52,932 nucleotides of DNA from Obelidium mucronatum (taxonomy: Eukaryota; Chytridiomycota; Chytridiomycetes; Chytridiales; Chytriomycetaceae). The stretch lies in contig JAIVFH010000197.1 in the NCBI GenBank assembly GCA_025765595.1, forward strand, positions 1 through 52,932. The letters run 5' to 3'. The position numbers and the translations under genes were made by a program. Numbering within the stretch: position 1 is the first letter of the stretch; each line of letters opens with the position of its first letter. Positions 32,033-42,454 of the stretch are shown piece by piece. A model generated the notes under the pieces. That model had not been told where the DNA came from and searched no databases. It saw only the letters and a list, made by a program, of their open reading frames with translations.

Positions 32033-32355
32033 TTAAATAAAATTAGACCCAAATAGTTAAAAATAAATAAAAGAAAGAACTGACCAGCAACGTCTCATCT
32101 TTGCTGACTACAACATCCAGCAGGAATCCACTCTCCACCTCGTCTTGCGTCTTCGTGGTGGAATCTGAAGTGTTATGAGGTCCAACAAATAAAATTTCTA
32201 ATTGGCTGGTCGCGTCCAAATAGTCAATTTCTTCACCGGATATGGGCAACTGTACAGCGACGGAGAGGAAGACCAACTGTCGAATAATCCACCAAAAACA
32301 AAAAAAAAGAAAAAAAAAATCAAAAAACAAGCATGATTGAATAAAAGTGGGCACA
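32033..32355 (-). other. Gap between the CRN-type gene and TRM3, containing an exon-like open stretch
   Basis: On the minus strand a strong pyrimidine tract ending TTCGACAG (about 32281) is followed by about 63 open codons (LVFLSVAVQLPISGEEIDYL ... [14 protein letters not shown]) and then a GTCAGT donor-like site near 32085. A possible two-codon start (ATG CTT) precedes the tract and would give a signal-peptide-like N-terminus. It cannot be joined in phase to the CRN-type exon downstream, nor to TRM3, which ends cleanly. Left unassigned. Confidence 0.3.
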
Positions 32356-35300
32356 TCAATCTATTTTTTGTTGTTGCTTGGCAAAACTATACAAAACCAA
32401 TGCCCCACTCACATGCACATTCAAACTCCGAATCACCCCATACTGAGGAATCTCCAAAATTGAATCCAGCAAGGGCAAATAAATAGCCGGGATTCCCAGT
32501 TTTTCCATCCCCAACAGTAAAACACACTTTTCAGGGAATTCAAACACGTCCAGGGAAACACTTGTTGTTGCTTGTTCTATACCCAGAATGGAATATCCTT
32601 CATTTTTTTTACGTGTAATGTATGGAATGATTGCTGCTGGATTGGGAGCTAGCTCTTGCATTGGCATCCATTTATCAGCTGTCACTGAGGTCACCAGGAA
32701 GGCGGGATCCTCTCGAATCTTGATGTTTGGAACCAACAGAAGCTCAGCATTAAATATCTCACACGTCCTATACTCCGCGAGAGGAATCAATAAGAATCGC
32801 GAAACTTAAAAAAAAACCCCCCATTTCATTACCTGCACAATCCTCCCAAATTCGGAGCCTTAGAAACCAACGACGCCACAACAATCAATGGAAACCTTCT
32901 TCTAGCATTGGACGTATCGTCACGCGATTGAGAAAAGTCAAACATTGTTTCCCACGCTTCGATCTTGCGTTGAAAAGCAGACATGTCATTGTCACCATCG
33001 TGGGCTCCGATTACGCCGAGCTTGTCCACTGGAAACTCCGTTGGTGCTTCTGAAGACCACATATTTATCCTTGACGGGTCATGAAATAGTGGAATACATG
33101 TCTCTACTGATGGCTTCAATGTCCTTTTGAAAGCAAACTATATAAACGTGTGCGTTTTAGTTTTTAGAAGCATCATGGGTAAAAGCAAAGTCGCATAAAC
33201 TCAACCGCCGATATTCGTTCCTCCTCAGTCACATTCGCCAATCCCAATCCCCCACGAAAAAGAAAGTCCACAGAAAGATCCAACAACGGATGAAATCCAC
33301 CACCCCCGCCTACAAAATACAACTTTTCCGCTTGCTGTCGATGTTTAACACAGTCCCCATTTTTATGAATGAAATCAATCATGGATTCGAGTGCCGAATG
33401 TAAAGACCACAAGTGTTTCAAATGAGGTTGATTGCATTGCTGCCAAGCCGTGTAAGCAACGTATTGCGCGTATAGCCGGATCGTAAAGTGATTTGAAGTT
33501 AACCATGGGATGATTTTGGAAAACAGTTGGTTGTATTGTTTTGACTGGTTTATTGTGGGAAGTAGGGGGAGAGTTCGGACCAGAACGGAGAGAAGCGAGC
33601 ATGTGGTTGTTGAACGTAGATCAAATTGGTCGAACCAACTTGTTGAGAGTAGTTAGCAGAAGAAACGAGCCGAATTAAAAAAAAAATGCAAGATACCTCC
33701 AAATCAGATCTACCGTATTTGGAAATTGGAGAAATGTCCGCATTAAGGCCCACTCCACATAGTATCGAGTAGACTGAATCAATTCAATGTCCATCGCTTT
33801 TATAAATCGCGTGGTCCATGTTGTTTCATCATCCACAATGTGGTGCAAGAGCAAATGAATGGAACACCACAAGCGAATCTTTGAATATCACAAAACATTA
33901 AACAAAAACGCAACAAAAAGAAAAAAGGCCAATTAAAAATGATTCACCTGGCATCTATGCTCAATCGTGTTATCAAACTTTGCCTTCAATTGCCCAGACT
34001 CATGTCTCGCCAGCAACGCATCCAAGATGGATAATCCAAAGTCGCGATGACATTCTAAGCGTGGATTCAAGATAAGCAAGAGGCAGTTTGCGTTTACCCG
34101 AATCATGTAATCAAAACAATTGAAATTCCGTTCTGCGGTCCTGTTTTCCAAAAAGGATTTAGCGAATTCCGACCTACCACATTTTTTTTTTCAAAACCAC
34201 AAAATTACCCCTGTGAACTCAATATCTCATCATCCGACCACTCTCCAGTCGCCTGAATCTCTGGAATGCGAAACGTATGTGAAATAACAGCATCCACTCT
34301 ATCAGCATCAATGTTCTTGTCTCTCAGTGGTCCAAACAAAATAAAGGCTGTTACAAGTTCCTTGAAAATCGACAAAGTCGCTATTGAACTCGCATTTCCA
34401 TTCACTTCCAAACACAGTGTCCAATAATTGAAGCACGGAAGGCTAATGTACTGCAACAATGACGCACGTTGCTCAGATAAAGCTAAACATGTGTTGAAAA
34501 TCTGTTTGCTTGACGTTGAGTGGTCCGCCAAGCAAAACAAATAATATACAACTAAAACAACTCAACTGTAAAAACACAGTCCCTCAATTCCCCCATCTCT
34601 CCCACCGAAATCGCGTGCAAAACGAATGGGGAAAAGGCGACCCGACAGAAAGCCTCAAGCAGAGCATGGAAATGTTTTGCATTCCCACTGTTTTCCATCA
34701 CAACTCGTAAACCCTCATTCAAAAGGACACACAAATTCGCCTCGAGACTTCCTAACATGTCAAGATCAAACGCGGGATATAAAAGAAACACGCTGTCAAG
34801 GGCTTTTTGTACTGATTTCAAGAGAAGGGGTGCCGATGTGTTTGCCATGTTGCTGATTTTTTCGCCAGCAGTGACAATAACTAGAGGAAGTACATCTCGC
34901 ATCTGTGTACCAGAAGAAGCCGCATATTCCAGCGCAGATTCAAGTGCCTCATGTTGGGCAATTTGAATCTCGTTCTGAATATCACTCCATGGAATAGGAT
35001 CCTTGGAATCGGCATCAAACACGAGTGCCTCTTTTGAAAATGCCATGTCAGAGAGAAGCAGCGAGATGGATTCCGCGCAATGCGTTGACTGACTGGTGCC
35101 ACGTTTGGACAGATTGTAAAAGTTTTGGAGAACAAGGTAGGAAACAAATAGACAGGTTTGAGTCTGAGGTTTGGACTTGAGTTTGGAGATGGCGTTGAGC
35201 TCCAATGGAATCAGGATGCTTGGATTTTTGAGTCCAGAATGGATTCCAACATGCAGAACATGTTCAAATACAAATGAGACTTTTCTGAGGATATGAAATG

Positions 35301-37729
35301 AAAGTGTTGAAGGATGTAGAAGTTGGTTCTGGCATGTTTGAATGAGTTCAAGAATCGTGTCTGACGGAAAACAAGTTTTAACCACGGATGGCAGCTTGTT
35401 GATAATAACGGCAACAAGTAAAATAACTCTGTTGCTTAAACCGGGCGGGGCATACGACAATGATGCATTGAAACGGTGGAGGCGGGATAGAAGTGGCTGC
35501 AAAGATTCTTTTACAGCTTGACAGGGAATAAATGTGACCATGGTTCCGATTTGTTCGGCATGTCGCGCATCAGTTTCAATACTCTCGGTCGACGATTTGA
35601 GATAATTGGCAACAGCATTTTGGACTTCCCGCAAGAGCCACTTCCCTTCTGCAACAAGTTCGGTCCCGAAACCAACAGAGCACCAATTCCGTGTTTGTTC
35701 AAAGTGACTTGAGGACGTATTGGAAGGGCCAATTACCGTTAGAATCTGGCTGACATTGTCGAAAGAAAACAATGCCCTGTCAGAAAATGCAATCATCACA
35801 TCTTGTGCAAGCTGGCAAAACAACGTTCTTGCATCAGGTTTTCTACAAAATCAGAATCAGGAAGAATATGTATACCAAAAAGGTAGGAAAAGACCCTCAC
35901 GTCCACACGGAAACTGCTCGATGATTTGTGATCATATCAGAAAAGTGCATAATGTCTTCAGGTCCCAGCTTAGCATCATTCTGGATCTTTGCAAAATCAC
36001 TCAACCCCATCATCACATATAGCACTGAAACTTTTGTTGAGAACTTCACACTTGTTTTGATTATCTCTCGTAAAGTTGCTGACTGATTCCACAGGTCAGG
36101 TTAAGTAAAAAAAACCACTTGAAAAAAAACAAAGGGCTTTACCTTAGTTTGCGTTATTTCTAAAACAGCTCGAATAAATGCTCTGACTTTCTCCCCAAAT
36201 GGGCTCACAAACGACCCCAATCCCGAGACATGATACAAATAAGATGAGTCCAAGGCAGGGATCAGAGTTTTCAACAAGAATTCGCGCCCAATGTCACTAC
36301 ACAGTGTTTCCACAATGAGAACCAAGTCCATAGGAGAAGATATCAAGTATTCAAGAATCCTCTTCCTCATTGGGGCAGAGTTGTTTTGAATTCCTCGTTT
36401 CATGAGTGTAATCCACCAAGATGCGTGCATGCAATCAGAGTTTAGGAAAAGAGAGAGTTTCGGTAGAATCGGCTCAATGAGATGACCACTGGACTCTTGA
36501 AGGATGTCGAGAACCACAAAGTAATCGTTCCAAAGATCGGGAGAGCGAGACACATCCCAGGTTGAAAACAAACTTCAAAAAAAAAAAAGATGCGTTCAAA
36601 TACAACGCGGCGAAGATAAAAAAGCAAGGCGCAAACCCGAAAAACATACTCGTTATCTGGAATAACCAACCCAGAATTCTTTGAGAAATCAACCACGCGC
36701 TTCAGTAGAAATAGTGCATATTTTTCGGTGATGGGGTCCCCACAGACAAGTCCTGATTGAATCAAGATCCAAAAGGCAGTTTCTGAGCGCAAATCTTTAA
36801 TAGTATGGGTCACACTTGACGAGTTCCAATCAGTTAAATCATGGTGTTCTGTGCTTTCGACTCCGCCACCAGTAACAATGCCATCCTTTGCATCTTTTCG
36901 ATTGACTTTGCTGCGCTTTTTTGGTGAGGACTGAAGCTTGTTGGCTCCACTCGGAGTCTTGACAGCATTTCCCGTAATCCCAAAAAAATGATCAAACAAG
37001 TGGACGATTATTCCAGAGACAGTGCGCAATAACTGGACAGAGGTCATGCATTCCGAGCGGGTTATTTGGTCCCAGACTTGACAACAGATTGTCTGTAGAG
37101 CATCAGCAGACTCTGTGGCAGCGACCTTAAACAAAAGCGGGAGAATCGAAGATACAAGACGCGAGTTTACGTCCAGAAGCGTTGTATCCGTAGCTGATTG
37201 GAAGATGCCACCCATCACGACTTGTACCAGTTTCTCAAGACCAATTTCAAGAATTGCAGAATAGTTTTCGGGGCAGGATAGAATCAAAGCCATCAAGCTG
37301 GTGACAAAGTGAATACGTTCGGCGGAATTCCAGTCGTTTCGTTGCAGAGTTTCCATGATTTGCAACACTTTGGCAGTCAGATATTCCGACGAAGCGCGAC
37401 AGCCGGCAGAAATGGCTTCAGCGGCTGTTTCATTTTCGGATGTTAGATTTATTTGCATTATTGAACCACTGACCGTCTCGTCCAGTTTCATTGCTGAAAA
37501 TAGAATCAAACTGATCCAGTAAACGCTTTGTTTCATTTGGTGAAAGGAGAGAGAGTCGCAGGACTGAAGTCAGCAGCATAAATGATCCAGAGGTGAGAGA
37601 TGCTTCGACAAGAGCAAAGAGCGATTCGCGGGGAAGGCCCTGAACAGCAAATAACAGCTTAGAATTCAGCAGCTCGAGGACAAAGGGCGAGTCTACCAGC
37701 AGGATTGCGTCAGCTGCTTCGCTGTTCAT
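32356..37729 (-). CDS. TRM3: TARBP1/Trm3-type tRNA (guanosine-18-2'-O) methyltransferase
   Basis: Eleven exons (minus strand): 37729-37525, 37493-36650, 36572-36143, 36082-35901, 35842-34578, 34551-34209, 34173-33948, 33878-33697, 33638-33206, 33137-32833 and 32767-32356. They give 1,608 aa, very close to animal TARBP1. The last ~170 residues are a SPOUT (SpoU) methyltransferase: IVVASLVSKAPNLGGLCRTC, SILGIEQATTSVSL, CVLLLGMEKLGIP and EIPQYGVIRSLNVHVSGALV, which hold the three SpoU motifs including the deep-knot AdoMet loop. The rest is a helical-repeat solenoid (QSTRYYVEWALMRTFLQFPN; FTIRLYAQYVAYTAWQQCN), as in TARBP1. It should 2'-O-methylate G18 in tRNA D loops. Two junctions use apparent introns of only 31 nt and 26 nt; these may be frame errors instead. 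An upstream 5' exon on the antisense side of the neighbour is conceivable. Confidence 0.9.
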
Positions 37730-37767
37730 GACTTGTCCAAAAATAAGAAGAAAGAAGAAAGAAAGAA
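37730..37767. promoter_or_regulatory. 38-bp gap between two divergent start codons
   Basis: The ATG of the TRM3-type gene (37729, minus) and the ATG of the unknown gene (37768, plus) are 38 bp apart. The gap is a purine-rich GAAGAAAGAAAG run on the plus strand. Read on the minus strand it looks like a polypyrimidine tract ending GACAAG, so TRM3 may really have a further 5' exon beyond it. Confidence 0.5.
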
Positions 37768-38864
37768 ATGAACACAGTGCATCTCGACGCAGCGTACCTG
37801 AGTCTGCACCGCAAAGACTTGCTTGCCGCGCAGCCGCTGCGACAGCTGTATCTGCGGGCGCATGCGCTCGCGGCGGGGTCGGGGTCGGGGTCTGAGTGCG
37901 AAGCGACGCCCGTGGCCGCGCGGCTCGCCGTGCTCCAGCTTGCGCTGCCCGCAGCAACCAGCGACCCCGCGGCGCTCGCGGCTCTTTCGGCGCTGCTCGC
38001 GTTTCTCGAAGCAAACAGACGCGCGCTGTCGCTGCGTGCCGGTGTTGCGCTTCGCGGATCGAGCAACTCGAAGTGCGCCGTTCACAGGCGCCTCGCCGAT
38101 CTGCTGGCAAAGTCGTCGCTGCGCCTGCAGAAGCGCTTCGAGCTGGCGGCCGTGGTGCTGCGCCAATACGTGCGTGTGTGTGTGTTGATGAAGTCGTTGG
38201 CTGCAACTCAAGAACAACTCTCACTACACAACACTCAACACAGATGCTGGCCATCAGAGTCGCTGCGCTGCCCTTCGACTCGGCCGCGTGCAACGTGCTT
38301 CTCAACCGCCTCTTCCAGCAGAACAGACCCCCTCTGTCGCCGGCAGAGTCAAAGTCGCGTGTTGAGCAACTCGCACAGTGCTCCACTGAGTTTCCCTTCA
38401 ACGCAAGAGATTCTATACCGATTACGCTCACAAACCTGGTTCCCATAAAGCTGCTGTGTCTGGAATGGATTGCTGAGGCTGGCAGGAGGTCTGATTTGGA
38501 GAAGAAGGACCCTGAAGACCACGAACAATCGGACGTTGAGTTGACTCTGATCAACAAGTTTATTGATGAGTTTCCATTGGCTACTGTTTATGACTGGGTT
38601 TGCTAGATCTTGTATGTCTTTTACATCTTTTTGATTATTCAGTTTCTATAGGTCAAGCAATATGTCTTCAACGAGTATGATTATTGCAGAGATGTTCGAA
38701 CGTGTGTAGAAATGTTGAGCAGGCAGAGCTCGGAGAATGATTCCCAGTTGTCTGATAGACTGGGCAAGGAGAATAACGAAGGAAGAAATAATTCAAAATC
38801 AACGAAACGGAATATCTCCCAAAGCACCGAAAGAGATCAGGCGAAACGCATAAGGATTTTATGA
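37768..38864 (+). CDS. Helical protein of unknown function
   Basis: Exons 37768-38169, 38244-38597 and 38652-38864 join in phase to give 322 aa (introns 74 and 54 nt). Exon 1 is strikingly GC-rich and codes for Ala/Leu-rich helices (ARLAVLQLALPAATSDPAAL, RRLADLLAKSSLRLQKRFEL). Exon 2 has mixed helices (DSAACNVLLNRLFQQNRPPL, DVELTLINKFIDEFPLATVY). The last exon ends in a polar, basic tail (NNEGRNNSKSTKRN, RDQAKRIRIL) that could be a nuclear localisation signal. No family is recognised; it could be a divergent subunit of a DNA-repair or replication complex, but that is guesswork. Consistent splice phases and coherent helices support a real gene. Convergent with the uS10m gene, whose stop is 78 bp away. 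Confidence 0.65.
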
Positions 38865-38942
38865 TTCTTCACATTAAAAAAAAATGCCGTCTCGTACACA
38901 TTCATCAATATTCACCCCCCGTGTTTTAATTAGTATTCCGTC

Positions 38943-39272
38943 TCACTTTTTCACTTTCTGTTTTCCACCAGCTGCCGGTTCCCCACCTCCCATGGCCTTC
39001 TTGATGAAAGCATCCGCTCGCGCCCTCACATCCTGTTCATATGATACTCCACTCCCACCAGTACTTCCAGACTTCAACGCAGCTTCAATTTTGTCAGTTG
39101 CGTCAGGACCCAACGTGTTTTCCAGCCGAGTTCGGATTTCTTTCGCTTCCTCTTGAACTTGTTTTTCAAGGGACTCAATCTGTTGTTCCAAAGTAGATAA
39201 ATCCAGAGGAGTGAATGTTTCAATCTTCATGTTGATTCCAGGTGGCAAGTTCTTGTTGACGTGTTCATACTA

Positions 39273-39317
<45 letters not shown>

Positions 39318-39978
39318 AAACCTTCTGTTTCGTTTTTTGTGTGTTACAATAATTTCTTTTTACCCAATCTTTGATAGTTTCTTGATCCGAATTAAAAACC
39401 TGAATCAACCGCCGAAACGTTTTCTGTTCAAAAGTTTCCTTGACTTTATCATGAATAAACGGACCACGAGTGACATGCCATTTCTTTGTTTTCGTACTCA
39501 AGTGAATCACTTGTTGCGCTGGCATGTTCCGTTTATGTGCTGCGTGCCGCGCATAGTAGGCGACAAAGTCGGCGTGGTCGGGCATGAAGGAGGAGAGCTC
39601 CATGTTTGCAGAGAGTGTGGCTTGGTTGCTGGGGATGGGTGGGATTGGTAGCGGCTTTAGGTTGAAGGTTCCATTCGGGACTTTTTTTTTTTTTTTGGAT
39701 GATGTGTGGGGAAGGGGGGCAAAATAAGTTCAGTTAGATCGATCGGTTTGTTCTTTTTCCTTAGTCGATGACGGGTGGGCTTCTTCTTACTTGCGAATGT
39801 GTCCATATCGTAGGGAGCTGTTGGGACATTGAGAGGCAGTTTATTGCCCAATCTGGGGAGAGAAAAAAAGAAAAAGATTGTTGCGTTCAGTTTCGGGTAA
39901 AGGATCTTCTCAGTGTAGGGCGGTTCCTTACGATAGAATGCGTCTTGATGAGCTGAATCCTCGAATAGTTTGTTGCAT
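38943..39978 (-). CDS. RSM10: Mitochondrial small-subunit ribosomal protein uS10m
   Basis: Exons 39978-39932, 39852-39791, 39680-39364 and 39269-38943 (minus strand) give 250 aa with all phases consistent. The N-terminus MQQTIRGFSSSRRILS is a classic mitochondrial presequence with a likely cleavage region after RR. The uS10 core is KWHVTRGPFIHDKVKETFEQ|KTFRRLIQVF and, after intron 3, YEHVNKNLPPGINMKIETF, where LPPG-MKI is the conserved end of the fold. A C-terminal extension (about 80 aa) forms a coiled coil (LSTLEQQIESLEKQVQEEAK) and a Gly/Lys tail. The protein sits in the head of the mitoribosomal small subunit. Intron 3 contains a very long T run in the sense direction. The short 5' exons are placed from the presequence logic and are the least certain part. 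Confidence 0.9.
39278..39314. repeat. Poly(A/T) run of about 37 bases
   Basis: An uninterrupted A run on the plus strand, i.e. a T run in intron 3 of the uS10m gene, ending eight bases before the TAG acceptor. Confidence 0.9.
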
Positions 39979-40100
39979 TTTTTTTTTGTTCAAAGTCAAA
40001 AAGCAAAAAAAAAAAACGATAAAGTAAAAATAAATAATTACACATAAATAAACTAATTATAAGAGAATAAACCCCATCTTTTCTCTCCCTCTCTCTCTCT

Positions 40101-40814
40101 CTATTTGCCATTCTGCCCAATCGGTTTCCCCTCATAAAGCAGAAGCGAATTTCCCCATTTCCCTTCTTCTCCTTCCTTCCCACTCTCTTGAAAGACTTCA
40201 CACGCCGACAACCCTTTCCACACCCGCATTGCACAAGGATTCAAATACATTTTCATTTGAACCGTTTCCTTGACTAATTCTTCCATCATCATTGCACCAC
40301 CCCCCAACTCCTCCTTCGGATGCCGCTGCCGCCGCCGCAATTCCAAATCCAGCCATACAAACAACATTGGGAACCTGCTCGATCGAAACACGTCATTCGA
40401 AGCCGTTGAAAACCCACATCTTGAAGCAAGAATCCCGAGTGTTTGTTGTTGCTGAAGCTGCTGCTGCTGCTGCTGCTGCTGTTGTCCATCATCATGTCCG
40501 ATTCGATATTGACGAACCTCTTCCCGTCCAAGAACACCTTCAAACTCTCTCACTGTCTTTGGTCCAACTTTCGCGGCTTCGTATTTACATTGAACTACAG
40601 CGTTGATTATTCTCGTCTTTGGCGCCTGCGCTGGTGGTGGTGATGGTGGGAGTTCCAAACAGGCCCTCAGATCCACTCCCAAATCCCCGGCTCCTCCCAT
40701 CCTGTGTATCTGAGTGAACCCAAGACGCGTCAATAGATGCGCTGTTGTTTGTTCAAAGAGGGTTCCGATAAATACTGTTGATTTGCTGGTGTTGTTGTTT
40801 AATAAGGGTTGCAT
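40101..40814 (-). CDS. RRG7: Rrg7-like mitochondrial protein, PD-(D/E)XK (Mrr-like) nuclease fold
   Basis: A single-exon ORF of 237 aa. The core reads GTLFEQTTAHLLTRLGF, then GGAGDLGVDLRACLEL, then AVVQCKYEAAKVGPKTVREFEG. This is the E...(G)D...D...Q-x-K layout of restriction-endonuclease-like folds, and the arrangement of the yeast 'required for respiratory growth 7' family. The K of QCK and the D of GDLGVD would be the metal-site residues. Between the core and the C-terminal NPCAMRVWKGL segment lies a polyglutamine run (QQQQQQQQQLQQQQ) from CAG/CAA repeats at about 40440-40485. The yeast protein is needed for respiration; whether it cuts DNA is not established. The usual long targeting peptide is absent here (MQPLLNNNTSKSTVF), so an upstream exon is possible. 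Confidence 0.8.
   Translation of the reverse strand: MQPLLNNNTSKSTVFIGTLFEQTTAHLLTRLGFTQIHRMGGAGDLGVDLRACLELPPSPPPAQAPKTRIINAVVQCKYEAAKVGPKTVREFEGVLGREEVRQYRIGHDDGQQQQQQQQQLQQQQTLGILASRCGFSTASNDVFRSSRFPMLFVWLDLELRRRQRHPKEELGGGAMMMEELVKETVQMKMYLNPCAMRVWKGLSACEVFQESGKEGEEGKWGNSLLLYEGKPIGQNGK
40440..40485. repeat. CTG/CAG trinucleotide repeat (polyglutamine on the minus strand)
   Basis: About fifteen near-perfect CTG/TTG triplets on the plus strand, read as Gln codons by the Rrg7-like gene. Confidence 0.85.
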
Positions 40815-40943
40815 TTTGCATGTTTTTTTATTTTTATTTTTTTTTTACACACATGCATACGTTGAGGATTTTATGTCTCTCTGAAGGATAGAAAAAGAAG
40901 GATATATGTATAGAAGAAATGTCTAAATGAGGCTTGTGCATGC

Positions 40944-40953
40944 TATAAATATA
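40944..40953 (+). promoter_or_regulatory. TATA-like element upstream of the four-helix membrane protein gene
   Basis: TATAAATATA lies about 160 bp upstream of the ATG at 41112, inside the 297-bp divergent gap shared with the Rrg7-like gene. Position and sequence fit a core promoter. There is no other support. Confidence 0.4.
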
Positions 40954-41111
40954 AGGGCCACGGCTGGTACTAGTGTCTCCCCTTGTTGTTGGGTGATGAA
41001 AAAGGGACCAGCAAAAAAAAAAAATTTCTATTTCCGAAACACAGAACCTCTTGTGTTGCTCAACTCCCCCTTTACGACCTCAATCTAAAACAAGCATCTT
41101 TATAAACGAAA

Positions 41112-42268
41112 ATGGTACGTTTGCACATGCATAAGTCTTGTTTCTCTTCCTCCCCTCTGGTCTTGGGAGTGTGCTGGATTGTTTTGCTAGGAAGGGTTTG
41201 GCTGGGATCATTGTATCGGGAGGAGGGCTGTCAGGTTAAGAGAACTGCGATCGCTGTATTCTCTTGCATTGATTGAGTACTAGGAGGGATCAAGAGGGCG
41301 GCGGCAGGACATCCGTGGCTCTAAATGAGCATGTGCATGACCTCCCCCAATTTAGCCCTAGAGAAACAAACAATCTTGGAAGCCTCTGTGCTGATGGATC
41401 TGGACATGCTCTTTTGTTGCTTGAAAGAGTCATTACATTTAGTTATGGGCGATGGTGATGCTGATATCGGACTGTCTTCAAACGTTTTTTTTTTCGCTCA
41501 TCATCTGAACACCACCCCTTTCGATTAGTCTTCCAACTGGCTTAGAATCGGTCTCTACGGAGGTATCCACGGTCTCCAATTGGTAAAAAAAAAAATGCCC
41601 AAACCTTTCCGTTTTTTTTTTACGTAGAAATAAGGGAATCTAACCGTCATGTGATCCCACCCTAGTTGTCTGCCATCATTGTCCTTGCTGGTATTGCCGA
41701 TCAAGCCAGATATGGTCCATCCTCCATCTGTATTCTCTATATCCAGGATTACAAGCAGGATTCCATGAACCCTGGTTACTACCTCTTCAACGCCAACTCT
41801 AGTGCTTGTTCTGGAATCATGGGGTGTGTGTTTGCAATCCTTTTTTTCCCTAAATCTATAGGATTTTCTGATATCACTTTTTTTTATGTATACAGTCTAT
41901 CAGCTGCCAGCATGCTTCTCGCTCTCATCATCGGTGCCGCATCCCTCTACTACATTGTCCGCGCCGAATTCCGTGCCGTCCGCCTCATTTTCGGAATGGC
42001 CGTCATCGCAGTCGTTGAAACCCTCGTAGCATTCCTCATGGCCATTATCGCAACAATCGGAATCAACACCACCTGTGGACAATTCTCAAGCGCCGGATTC
42101 TCTTGTGGAACTATTTTCAGTGGAGGGTTTTTTGAACAAGAGACTTCACTGACGTACCCAAAGAGTCTTGGGGTTGTGAATCTGGCGGTTGCTGCTTCTT
42201 GGTTTTGTTTTATTTCGTGGGCGGCTTATGCGGCGTTGGAAGTTCTCAACTGGAGAAACTCTGTCTAA
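41112..42268 (+). CDS. Four-transmembrane-helix protein (MARVEL/Sur7-like topology), unknown function
   Basis: Exons 41112-41114 (ATG only), 41529-41582, 41666-41823 and 41896-42268 give 195 aa with consistent phases. Four hydrophobic segments are visible: IGLYGGIHGLQLLSAIIVLA, LSAASMLLALIIGAASLYYIV, LIFGMAVIAVVETLVAFLMAIIA and LGVVNLAVAASWFCFISWAAY. An extracytoplasmic loop of ~35 residues holds a conserved-looking DYKQDSMNPGYY...SACS, and a second loop is Cys-containing (TTCGQFSSAGFSC). This topology resembles MARVEL or Sur7 proteins that organise plasma-membrane domains, but no diagnostic motif lets me name a family. The 414-nt first intron begins GTACGT right after the ATG. Exon 1 as a bare start codon is inferred from the absence of any in-frame Met before SSNWLRIG. 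Confidence 0.7.
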
Positions 42269-42454
42269 AACAAAAAAAAAAAAAGAACCAATCATTATCC
42301 ATCGTGCGCCCCCCCTCCTCCTCTCTCCTCAAAAGATTCGGAAATCATCTCATTTTTTCGCCTTTCGTTTTATTAAAATAAAAGATGTAGTTTTTATAAG
42401 AATGTTCTGAATTTATTTAAATATTTATTTAAATATATTTAAAAAAAATAAATC

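Noticed and set aside
38943..39248. Separate prefoldin/coiled-coil gene starting MPPGINMKIETF
   Set aside because: LPPGINMKI is the conserved end of the uS10 fold and joins in phase to the upstream uS10m exon.
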